Shown here: in pieces, positions 35,548-43,983 of the stretch
Layout of the letters: every line of letters starts with the position of its first letter
How positions within the stretch are numbered: position 1 is the stretch's first letter
The notes under the pieces: generated by a model
The model's input: the letters and a program-made list of their open reading frames with translations, nothing else
What the model was told of the DNA's origin: nothing
Database searches by the model: none
Position numbers and translations under genes: made by a program
Assembly (NCBI RefSeq): GCF_030272615.1
Contig: NC_081414.1
Location: 53,279,636-53,339,635, forward strand
Direction of reading: 5' to 3'
DNA length: 60,000 bases
Origin: Cryptomeria japonica
Lineage: Eukaryota; Streptophyta; Pinopsida; Cupressales; Cupressaceae

Positions 35548-35557
35548 CTATTTAAGG
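35548..35557 (+). promoter_or_regulatory. Candidate TATA element of gypsy C LTR
   Basis: CTATTTAAGG, about 25-30 bases upstream of a short array of 13-bp CCTAATGACATAT repeats. It is the best TATA-like word between the AT hairpins and the LTR end. The same site is at 51053-51062 in the 3' LTR. Its role as the sense promoter is inferred. Confidence 0.4.
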
Positions 35558-35948
35558 AGATGCTTTCTTCATTGTCAAATCCTAATGACATATCCTAATG
35601 ACATATCCTAATGACGGACCCTAATGACTGATTTTGGAGGACTTGGCTACACTACGATCCTACTTGCAACCACATTCCGTTCTTTGTTGAGCTCTTGTGC
35701 ATACAAAAATCTGAGAGCAAGCATATCAAACAAGATCAATGGAGATAGGAAGAATGGAGATCAAAAACCCTAGTGGACATGTGATGGTATAATCTTTGTG
35801 ATTTATTGAGTTATTTTGCATTGTCTTAGGTTATCTTCATATGTTATGGTGGATCTTTGTTCATTGTTAGGCTAGGGTTTGGTGGTTGAATCCATTTTAG
35901 TCTTTCAATATTGTTGTTTATTGCTATCCATTTTCACCATATACATTT

Positions 35949-35967
35949 TGGCACGCCCGGTGGGACT
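35949..35967 (+). promoter_or_regulatory. Gypsy C putative primer-binding site
   Basis: TGGCACGCCCGGTGGGACT follows the LTR end after three T bases. It is not the initiator methionine site seen in the other elements. I could not assign the tRNA with confidence. Confidence 0.6.
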
Positions 35968-36053
35968 CTTGTCCCTTTGCATTTAACATTTTGTTGCAGA
36001 TTTTGCATTTTTGAAGTTGCAGATCGGACGATTTCGACGACATTTTAGGTTTT

Positions 36054-36322
36054 TTTCGCGTCTGCGAGTGTTCGGATCGCGTTTTTGTATTTCAGAGGCG
36101 TCTGTGACATCTTTTATCGCGTCTGTGTTTCTGTCATTTTCTATTTTTGCAGGTTTCCGAAAGTCGCGTCTGTGATCCCGAATCGCGTCTGTGAACCCTC
36201 TGATCGCGTCTGAAGAATATAGAGGCGTCTGTGTTCTGAAATCACGTCTGCAAATCATAGAACCGCGTCTGTGTCGGACAGACGCGTCTGTGTCTGGTAT
36301 AACAGCGTCTGTGCATTCTGTT
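36054..36322 (+). repeat. GCGTCTGTG repeat cluster 1 in gypsy C leader
   Basis: About a dozen copies of GCGTCTGTG or close variants, best form CGCGTCTGTGTC, with irregular spacing of roughly 15-30 bases. All copies point in the sense direction. The local CpG content is much higher than in surrounding DNA. Confidence 0.92.
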
Positions 36323-36824
36323 TTTGCAAATTTTTTTTCAAGTTTTTCGATTCGGCTTTTCGGATTTTGTACTTAGGGTTTTCAGATCTGGTTTATTTTT
36401 GGCTAACCTTTGCAGATCTAGCTAACCTGGTTTGTGCAGCTTGCTTTGGAGGCAAATACGTTTTTGTTGAAGGCCCCTTTTCACAAAGTCTTTTTGGGTT
36501 TTTCTTAAAATTTACCTAACTTGTGTGTTTGCAGGAAGGGGTTATCATTTGAAACAACCCAAACTACTAACAATTTTGTTGCAGGGCCTTAGCTAGGGTT
36601 TTGTAATTTTATTTGTGTGCCTTGTCTTCATAGCTTAGCAAACACTTCAATTGGTGCACTAAAATTGAACCATTGTCTTTTGTGTCTTGAGCAATAGGCT
36701 CTTTGTGTTTATTCTTTAGAGGGCCTGTCTTCCCGTGTGGTCATTAGGACTACTAGTGAGAAGAGAACGACCCAAGTGGTAGCAAAAGAAAAGCCATCTT
36801 CTTCCAAGCCACTATAATCAAATG

Positions 36825-36848
36825 TATTCATGGTGAAAACTATGAATA
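36825..36848 (+). other. Hairpin presenting GGTGAAAAC in its loop
   Basis: TATTCAT (36825-36831) pairs perfectly with ATGAATA (36842-36848) and leaves GGTGAAAACT as the loop. The word GGTGAAAAC is also the start of the repeated hairpins near 42410 and 45875-46021 in this element. Confidence 0.5.
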
Positions 36849-36884
36849 ACGTGTGCTGATTAGTTCATACCGACACTATGTCTC

Positions 36885-37270
36885 CCCATAAACCCGTTTG
36901 ATCAAATTTATTTGATCATTTGTAGGGCGTAACCCCTACCGGCTGGGAGCCTTCTGTATTTACAGAGCTGAAAGTGCCGCATGTATGGCCACACGAGCGG
37001 ATGCCCTTACTAGCACCTCATTGTTTTAGATGCCCAAATCCTTCTAGTTGTTGAGGCAGGAGGTCGGACCTCTGGTAGCGGCCCACACACATACGGTTCT
37101 TAGTAGAGATACAAAGTTCGCCATGGGGAGTTTTCATGGGGACTGATGCTTGGCTGACCCGAGAAGTGAGTGCCGAGGGTGGAGCCAGTGAGGTCAAGCA
37201 TCTAAGTATCCGCTCTGAATAGCGTAGCCTCGGGGGTAAAACCCCATGTGGGATCAACAATTATTGTCCT
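36885..37270 (+). other. Highly structured GC-richer part of gypsy C leader
   Basis: Several strong hairpins stand in a row: TAGGG/CCCTA near 36923-36938, TCTGTA/TACAGA near 36954-36966, GAGGT/ACCTC near 37060-37072, GATGCTTG (37145-37152) with CAAGCATC (37195-37202) enclosing about 42 bases, and GGGGTAAAACCCC near 37233-37245. It lies between the two GCGTCTGTG clusters. It has no credible sense reading frame. A role in packaging, dimerisation or translation is inferred from position and structure only. Confidence 0.6.
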
Positions 37271-37529
37271 GGCCAGCCATAAGAATTGTGCTTGACTTAT
37301 GATAAACACTCAAACAATCAAGACAAAACAGCAAAACATTGTGTCTTTTGTGTCTTCAAGTGTATGCAAAAAACTTTTTACATCAAACAACACACTTTTT
37401 GGAGTCTAAACAGTCTGCAAACATTGGGTCATCAACACTGTGTCCTCTTGTCACGAAAAACAGTCGAAAAATCAGATTTGGTCACAGCAAAACAAATTCA
37501 CAGATAGGAAAGATTGCACTAAGGTTACA

Positions 37530-37817
37530 GAAACGCGTCTGTGTCTGTTAAAACCGCGTCTGTGTCTGATAAACGCGTCTGTGAAGTACAGAATAGCGTC
37601 TGTGTTTTTATCAGCGTCTGTGTCGAACAGAGACACGTCTGTGTCTGGAAATAGCGTCTGTGAAGTATACAGGCGCGTCTGTGTCCACAATTGCAAAAAT
37701 CTGTCAGTCTTAGCAAACATCAACAGGAAATCTCAGAATCACGTTTGTGTCAAACAGAATAGCGTCTGTGTCTTAAAACCGCGTCTGTGAAGTATACAGA
37801 GGCGTCTGTGTCAGGAT
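37530..37817 (+). repeat. GCGTCTGTG repeat cluster 2 in gypsy C leader
   Basis: About twelve more sense-oriented copies of GCGTCTGTG, often followed by TC or AAGTA. Longer words recur (GCGTCTGTGAAGTATACAG twice), so parts of the cluster arose by local duplication. Confidence 0.92.
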
Positions 37818-38301
37818 TTGAAAAAAGTTTAACAGTCAAGCAAACAAAGAAATCAGTTTCGGCACACTTGAGCTTCCTAGGTTATCTCTTCAGGTTCATC
37901 TAGCATTCAGCCTGTTCTAAGGTCTTACACAGTCCATCATTGCTTCATACCTCATTTTACAGTCATACTTGTCTAAACTTGAGTCAAAAGTCACTTGCTT
38001 GTCCTCACTATACTTTGTCAACACACTACATACTACAACACTTTGCTAAGTGATCCCTCATCAAGGTTTCTTACCTTTGGGTCTCATTTGGTCTTACTTA
38101 GAGTCAAGGTCAGCTTACCTCATCAAGAGAAACTATCCTCTCTTTGGAAGTCACACCTACTCTACAACATACATACTTGGTCTTACACTTTGGACATTGC
38201 AAGTAAACTTCAGATTCATTTACACTCCATACAACTCTTGGTCTTACATACCCTTGTCATTTTCGTCTAAGTCTCTCACATATTGGTCTAACACCTAGTT
38301 C
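37818..38301 (+). other. Gypsy C leader, 3' part
   Basis: Pyrimidine-rich, with many CTTACA/TCTCA words and no long sense frame. An in-frame TAG (38296-38298) stands two codons before the Gag ATG and fixes the start. Several upstream ATGs in the leader would block simple scanning from the LTR. Confidence 0.7.
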
Positions 38302-41300
38302 ATGGTTGAAACCCGTCTTCAAAAATCTAGGAGAAAAGCTAAAGAAGCTCAAGGACCCGTAAACATGAGTTCTTATGAGTATGACAATGATGTCTTCTAC
38401 AATCCTGAGCACACTACATTACCAGACATGAATGTTTATAGACACAATCCAAATATGGAAAGCGCAAACGCTATACACAACGCTACACACAATGATAATG
38501 TGGACAATTCTTCAATACTATCAGCAGACATACAAGAATCTATAATGGATCCTCAATTCAATAGATTGGTTGAAGAGATAATGAGGAGGGATCGTCAATA
38601 CTTTCTAAACATGATGGCACAAAGTGGAGCTAAGATACCACATGATTTTGACTTATCTCAACTTATGGAAAGTAGACCTTCACAACAAACTCAACCAAAT
38701 AGTGGAGGACCAAATAATATGATGCCGGAGTCACCATCAGTTTTGCTTCAGAAACCAGCAATCCCACATACACAAGCTCAAATGCACGATACTTACACTC
38801 AAAGACCATCATGGAGGCCTTATGTTCAAACACATGCTCAAGATATAGGTCAACCAAGACAAATGGATACTCAAGGACTTCCTCAAAATTTTGACACAAG
38901 AAGACCTCATGCCAAAATTGGGGGCAACACAATGGAAAATGAAAGGCCCATTGAATATGGTTTATACACACAAAACAGATATGGGGTTCCTCAACAAGAA
39001 ATTATGCCAAGTGCTCCATACATGTCGCAACAATATAGACCTCCATATGGACATGTCTACGATCAGTATCATCCATACATGCAACAGGCTCCTCCTCAAA
39101 TGGGTGTTTCAAACATGGGATATGCTACAAGAAATCCATCTCCTCCCAAAAATAATTTGGAGCAACAAATTAGAGATCTACAAAAGAAAGTGGAAGACAT
39201 GGGCACATCAAAACCCACATATACTATGAGAGATATATGCCCTTATCCCTTTGATAAGAGCATTCCCATGCCTCCGTTTCCTCCGCACTTTGCAACACCG
39301 AAATTTGACAAATATAGAGGGAGAGGAGATCCCAAGGCACACATAAGACAATTCTTCACAGCTTGCATTGAGGTAGCGGCAGAAGAAACATACTTAATGA
39401 GGTTGTTCCCACAGAGCTTAGGAGATCAAGCGATGGAATGGTTTTCTCAATTACCTCCTGGTATTAAGTCATGGGGTGACTTGGCAGAGGCATTCATTCA
39501 ACATTTCTCTTACAACATTGAAACAGATGTCTCAGTTACTACCTTGTGCAATACGAGACAAAAAGAAGGAGAATCTTTTGCGTCATTTTTGCAAAGATGG
39601 AGGAACTTAGCTAGCAGATGCTCTTGTGAAATCCCGCAAAAACAAATGGTGGAAATGTTCACACAAAATGTTAACAAGGCTATTGGTTATGATCTCAGAA
39701 AAGCTTGTTTGTCTACATTCAAGGATGTCATTGAAAAGGGCCTAGCAACAGAAAGAGTCTTAATTGAACAAGGAGTTATCAAACTATTCAGAGAAAACAA
39801 AGAGGACTTTAAGGGAAAAGACAAACCAAAGTTTTGGAACAAGAACAAGAACACAGTTAATGATGGTGTTGTGGATGCTAACACAGTGAGACCAAAGTTC
39901 ATCTTTTCTGGATCAAATTCTACCAACAATCAAGTGAACAATCAAACAGCTTCCAAACCACGAAGGAAGTACACTCCATTGGGAGAACCACTTGAATCAG
40001 TATTCAAAAAGCTTGTAGCAAACAAAGTGATCACGGTCCCAGATTTTCCTCCATATGAACCAAAGGTAAAACCGAATTGGTGGAATGATGATGAATATTG
40101 TGAATTTCATAAGAGCAAGGGTCACAAGACAAGTAATTGCCATCGATTGAAAAACATTGTACAAGATCTCATTGACAGAGGAGATATTGAGATTGAGGGA
40201 CATTCATCTAACCAAGAGCATGAGGTGTTTAAGGAACCATTCCCAAAACATGACAAGGGAAAGGGCAAAGTCACAGATGATCAAGCCAATTACACCAGAA
40301 CATCTTACAATTATGATTCCACTATTAACCACATCTCAATGGACAATCATATTTCTACCATTACTATCAAAAATAAAAATCCTGAGAATCCTCCTCAGCG
40401 ACCTAAAATTGTCCTAAAAGGTGTGGGATCTTCATCCGAAGCTACCTCTGAATGTCATGTTACAACTCGTCGAGGTAAGATCACATTGCCAGGAACCTCT
40501 TCTAAGAATACCAATCTTCCGTCAACTAAGCCTGAGTACGATCTTGTAGAGCAATTAGGGAAAACACCCGCACTCATCTCTATTCTTGAGCTCTTACGTA
40601 TATCTCCTGCACATAAAGCTGTCCTTGACAAAACCTTGAGAGATACTGCTGTCCCTACGGATCTAAACGTGGATCAGTTTCAAGCCATGGTGGGATACCT
40701 ATCCGTTCCACACTCCCTCACATTTACAGAAGCCGATGACGCCTCCATAAGTCAGCCTCACAATGCACCTCTACATATTGAAGCTTTCATACATAAACAC
40801 CGAATAAAACGAGTCCTGATAGATGGAGGAGCAGGTCTTAATATTTGTACATTGAGCACCATCAGACAATTGGGATATTCTGACAAAGCTGTGAATGCTA
40901 CAAACCAAATCACTATTAAGGCTTATGATGATGAAGAGCGCTCGTCCAAGGGCACGGTCATCTTACCACTCAGAATAGGGCCAGTAACAAAGGACGTGAT
41001 TTGTCAAGTCCTGGATCTAGACCTCACGTATAACATATTGCTAGGACGTCCATGGATTCATGAAATGAGAGCGGTCCCATCAACATACCATCAGTGCATA
41101 AAATTTCCTCATAATGGAGTCGAGGTAACGGTCAATGGTGATCCAAATCCATTCATATATTGCAATAACTTGAGATCACATACTGAGATTATCATTCCCA
41201 GCAATCGTGAGGCTACTCCTTCTTCAGCATATATTGATCCTGAGTCATTAAAGCCCTCGACATCCAAACAGGGTGAACTTAGAGCCAAGTTTCAAGACAA

Positions 41301-43983
41301 AGGCATGGGAGAATACACTCTGAATCAAACAATGTTCTTACGACAAGTCATGAACTCCCCCAAGGAATATGGGCGACCACATCCAAATAAGCAAATCTCC
41401 ATCATGCTCCTCAAATGGGATCCTACCGTCTTTCAAAAATGGGGCGAACTAGAGGAAGAAAGTTTATATAAAATGCTATATAAGGACGCTGAAGATGATA
41501 CACATGATCAAATTATAATACCCTGTGAAAACTATGGTAAAGGTTTCAAAATTCTGCAAAGATTCGGGTATGATGGAAAAAGTCCTCTCGGACTACGCAA
41601 AGAAGGTGTCATGGAGCCTCTACAACCTGAGCTAACTACAAGAAGGGAACACTCTAAGGGGCTTGGTTTTCTAAACCCCAAGATTCAACACAAGAAAACA
41701 AAACAGATATGGCAAGTCAAAGTGGCTGAAGTTCAACAAGAGGATAATTATTCCACAGACTCCAATGAGTGGGAATGGGGTTCAGACAAATCCTCCAGCG
41801 ATTATGAACTTAATGAGACATTTAGAGAGCCAGATGAACCTACAGAGGAGGAGGAGTTTTACAAGAAATTCAGAGTTGGTCAAGAACCGACCCATAAGGA
41901 TCCCGCACAAGCTTCGTTTCAGGGCCCTAGGTCAGGATCACATAGGATGAGGACACCTGTCCCTGAGGGTGCTACTAGTGATGACAATTTGGACTCACTC
42001 ACGATCGACACTGATGAGGAGAGTGCCATTGACGACCTCGATGACTACCTTGACATACCTGAATATAACCACATCTTCACTATTAGCCTTGCGGATTCTA
42101 AAAACACTAAAGACCTTCCCCTCGTTCACCCCCAACTCATTGACTGGGATCAGGATGGACCACCACAGATCGATACATTTCAAAATGACGAAGCTATTGT
42201 TGATTATCTTGGCATTCGCGATGATCTTCCTCTTGGAGACCATAAAGCAGGATACGCCATAGAGCTAAATAACATGGCATACTTTGGTGAGGGTGTCGGG
42301 CCTTCTAGTCGCAAAAATGTGAAAATAAAGACAAAACAAGGGTCTTATGGCGAAAACCACACTGTGGCGCTCTCTGACTCTAAAAAAGTAAAAAGAAAGG
42401 ACGTATCTGAGGGTGAAAACCTCTCTGAGGCGCCCGAAGATGGAAGGCTTGACATTCTCCCAGCATCATACGAGGAAAAATCATCCATGTTGGTAGAGGA
42501 GACTATAAAGACAAACATTGGTACAGCCGAGGTTCCACACAACATATTTTTGGCTCAATCATTGACAGAGGCCGAGAAAGCAAGGTTCATAAGCTTCTTT
42601 AAGGCACGACAAGTCAACTTCGCCTGGTCTTATGCTGATATGCCTGGACTAGACCCCGACTTAGTAATGCATCATTTAACAGTCAAACCGGGGGCAAAAC
42701 CAGTAAAACAGAAATTGAGAAAAATGCATCCACAGGTGGCATTATTAGTCAAGGCAGAGCTGGAGAAATTACTAGATGTCGGATTCATACGCCCAATTGA
42801 TTATCCTGAATGGATTTCCAACTTAGTGCCTGTTAGCAAACCAGATCGCAGCATCCGAATATGTACAGATTTCAGGGATATCAACAAGGCTTGTCCGAAG
42901 GATGATTTCCCATTACCAAACATTGATTTAATTGTTGATCTCACAGCAGGCCATGAGATGTTATCTTTAATGGACGGATTCTCTGGATATAATCAGATCA
43001 GGATTGCACCTGAAGATCAACATAAAACATCATTCACTTGTCCATGGGGAACCTTCTGCTGGAATGTCATGCCCTTTGGGCTGAAAAATGCAGGTGCCAC
43101 GTATCAACGAGCCATGACTACTATCTTCCATGATCTCATGCATGTAAAGGTGGAAGATTATGTCGACGACCTTTTGGTTAAATCAATAGACAGAAATACA
43201 CACTTGGACATACTTTCAGTTGCTTTTGATAGGCTGGAAAAATACAAGGTAAGATTAAATCCAAAGAAATGTGTCTTTGGAGTAACCTCCGGGAAGCTCC
43301 TAGGATTCATTGTGTCTAAAAGAGGAATAGAAGCGGATCCAGCAAAAGTCAAGGCTATCTTGGACATGCCGCCACCCAAGAATATCAGTCAACTTCGGTC
43401 TTTACAAGGGAGACTCCAGTCCATACGAAGATTCATAGCACAACTTGCAGATAAGTGTAATCCTTTCCAGCACCTGCTACACAAAAACATTAAGTTCAAA
43501 TGGGACGAGAACTGTCAACAGGCTTTTCAGGCACTTAAAGACTATCTTTTGAACCCGCCAGTTTTGATGCCACCAATTCCGAATCAACCATTGCTACTTT
43601 ACATATCAGCTACTCCAACAGCACTGGGGGCACTACTAGCACAGCAAATACCTGACGGCAAGGAAAAAGCAGTCTACTATATCAGTCGCACATTGGTGGG
43701 ATATGAGCTCAACTACACACCAATTGAGCGTGCATGTCTCGCTGTGGTCTTCGCTTCACAAAAATTACGACATTATATGCTCACTCACAAGACCAAGTTG
43801 ATTGCCAGAATTGATCCACTAAAATATCTGCTCAACAAAGCTACACTTACTGGGCGACTGGCCAAGTGGGTAATGATTTTGAGTGAATTCGACATAGAAT
43901 ACGTGGACAGAAAAGCAATCAAAGGACAAGCCATTGCAGATCAACTGGCAGATGCTCCCATGATAGATGATGTTCCTCTATAG
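38302..43983 (+). CDS. Gypsy C Gag-Pol polyprotein: Gag, protease, RT, RNase H
   Basis: 1893 codons, ending in TAG. The ATG at 38302 follows an in-frame stop by two codons. Domains by residue: Gln/Pro-rich Gag N-part (about 60-290), Gag capsid-like domain (about 330-480, YLMRLFPQSLGDQAMEWFSQL), a CxxHx4Hx4C-type motif CEFHKSKGHKTSNC (600-613), protease with active Asp at about 841 (VLIDGGAGLNIC), a G-patch-like segment (about 1077-1127, GFKILQRFGYDGKSPLGLRKEG), and RT (about 1500-1700, FRDINKACPKDDFPLP, VMPFGLKNAGATYQ, YVDD at 1620-1623). RNase H follows (about 1763-1885), with Ser where the first catalytic Asp would be (LYISATPTALGALLAQ). That substitution is usual in Tat elements with a second RNase H. 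The same frame continues after the stop. Confidence 0.95.
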   Translation: MVETRLQKSRRKAKEAQGPVNMSSYEYDNDVFYNPEHTTLPDMNVYRHNPNMESANAIHNATHNDNVDNSSILSADIQESIMDPQFNRLVEEIMRRDRQYFLNMMAQSGAKIPHDFDLSQLMESRPSQQTQPNSGGPNNMMPESPSVLLQKPAIPHTQAQMHDTYTQRPSWRPYVQTHAQDIGQPRQMDTQGLPQNFDTRRPHAKIGGNTMENERPIEYGLYTQNRYGVPQQEIMPSAPYMSQQYRPPYGHVYDQYHPYMQQAPPQMGVSNMGYATRNPSPPKNNLEQQIRDLQKKVEDMGTSKPTYTMRDICPYPFDKSIPMPPFPPHFATPKFDKYRGRGDPKAHIRQFFTACIEVAAEETYLMRLFPQSLGDQAMEWFSQLPPGIKSWGDLAEAFIQHFSYNIETDVSVTTLCNTRQKEGESFASFLQRWRNLASRCSCEIPQKQMVEMFTQNVNKAIGYDLRKACLSTFKDVIEKGLATERVLIEQGVIKLFRENKEDFKGKDKPKFWNKNKNTVNDGVVDANTVRPKFIFSGSNSTNNQVNNQTASKPRRKYTPLGEPLESVFKKLVANKVITVPDFPPYEPKVKPNWWNDDEYCEFHKSKGHKTSNCHRLKNIVQDLIDRGDIEIEGHSSNQEHEVFKEPFPKHDKGKGKVTDDQANYTRTSYNYDSTINHISMDNHISTITIKNKNPENPPQRPKIVLKGVGSSSEATSECHVTTRRGKITLPGTSSKNTNLPSTKPEYDLVEQLGKTPALISILELLRISPAHKAVLDKTLRDTAVPTDLNVDQFQAMVGYLSVPHSLTFTEADDASISQPHNAPLHIEAFIHKHRIKRVLIDGGAGLNICTLSTIRQLGYSDKAVNATNQITIKAYDDEERSSKGTVILPLRIGPVTKDVICQVLDLDLTYNILLGRPWIHEMRAVPSTYHQCIKFPHNGVEVTVNGDPNPFIYCNNLRSHTEIIIPSNREATPSSAYIDPESLKPSTSKQGELRAKFQDKGMGEYTLNQTMFLRQVMNSPKEYGRPHPNKQISIMLLKWDPTVFQKWGELEEESLYKMLYKDAEDDTHDQIIIPCENYGKGFKILQRFGYDGKSPLGLRKEGVMEPLQPELTTRREHSKGLGFLNPKIQHKKTKQIWQVKVAEVQQEDNYSTDSNEWEWGSDKSSSDYELNETFREPDEPTEEEEFYKKFRVGQEPTHKDPAQASFQGPRSGSHRMRTPVPEGATSDDNLDSLTIDTDEESAIDDLDDYLDIPEYNHIFTISLADSKNTKDLPLVHPQLIDWDQDGPPQIDTFQNDEAIVDYLGIRDDLPLGDHKAGYAIELNNMAYFGEGVGPSSRKNVKIKTKQGSYGENHTVALSDSKKVKRKDVSEGENLSEAPEDGRLDILPASYEEKSSMLVEETIKTNIGTAEVPHNIFLAQSLTEAEKARFISFFKARQVNFAWSYADMPGLDPDLVMHHLTVKPGAKPVKQKLRKMHPQVALLVKAELEKLLDVGFIRPIDYPEWISNLVPVSKPDRSIRICTDFRDINKACPKDDFPLPNIDLIVDLTAGHEMLSLMDGFSGYNQIRIAPEDQHKTSFTCPWGTFCWNVMPFGLKNAGATYQRAMTTIFHDLMHVKVEDYVDDLLVKSIDRNTHLDILSVAFDRLEKYKVRLNPKKCVFGVTSGKLLGFIVSKRGIEADPAKVKAILDMPPPKNISQLRSLQGRLQSIRRFIAQLADKCNPFQHLLHKNIKFKWDENCQQAFQALKDYLLNPPVLMPPIPNQPLLLYISATPTALGALLAQQIPDGKEKAVYYISRTLVGYELNYTPIERACLAVVFASQKLRHYMLTHKTKLIARIDPLKYLLNKATLTGRLAKWVMILSEFDIEYVDRKAIKGQAIADQLADAPMIDDVPL
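42349..42371 (+). other. Repeated hairpin, copy 1 (inside pol)
   Basis: GGCG-AAAA-CCAC-ACT-GTGG-CGCT. The outer pairs GGCG/CGCT (one G-T) enclose a four-A bulge and an inner 4-bp stem CCAC/GTGG with a 3-base loop. It encodes part of GENHTVAL. Confidence 0.7.
42412..42434 (+). other. Repeated hairpin, copy 2 (inside pol)
   Basis: GGTG-AAAA-CCTC-TCT-GAGG-CGCC. Inner stem CCTC/GAGG; the outer stem GGTG/CGCC can add a G-C pair on the outside (42411 with 42435). It encodes part of GENLSEAPE, about 60 bases after copy 1. Confidence 0.72.
43981..43983 (+). other. Single in-frame TAG between the two RNase H domains
   Basis: The codon follows DDVPL and precedes SEFPDESI; both sides are open in the same frame for kilobases. 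A CAG-to-TAG change would explain it. The bases after it (TCAGAA) do not match the known viral read-through context CARYYA. Confidence 0.9.

Larger units (their letters stand above)
35129..35945 (+). repeat. Gypsy C 5' LTR
   Basis: Starts TGTAGACACC and ends CCATATACA. The first 260 bases hold five AT-only inverted repeats in a row (arms such as ATTAATTAAATAAA). A candidate TATA element CTATTTAAGG (35548-35557) is followed by a short array of CCTAATGACATAT units (about 35580-35629). Confidence 0.96.

Noticed and set aside
37018-37260. 80-codon minus-strand frame in the gypsy C leader
   Set aside because: No domain or start context. The region is better explained by RNA structure in the sense leader.
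36054-37817. GCGTCTGTG clusters as a CRISPR-like array
   Set aside because: The repeat is only about 9-12 bases, spacing is irregular, and the context is a plant retrotransposon leader.
38663-38971. Minus-strand frames under Gag-Pol (also near 39687, 41995, 44884)
   Set aside because: They lie opposite strong Gag-Pol domains and show no features of their own.
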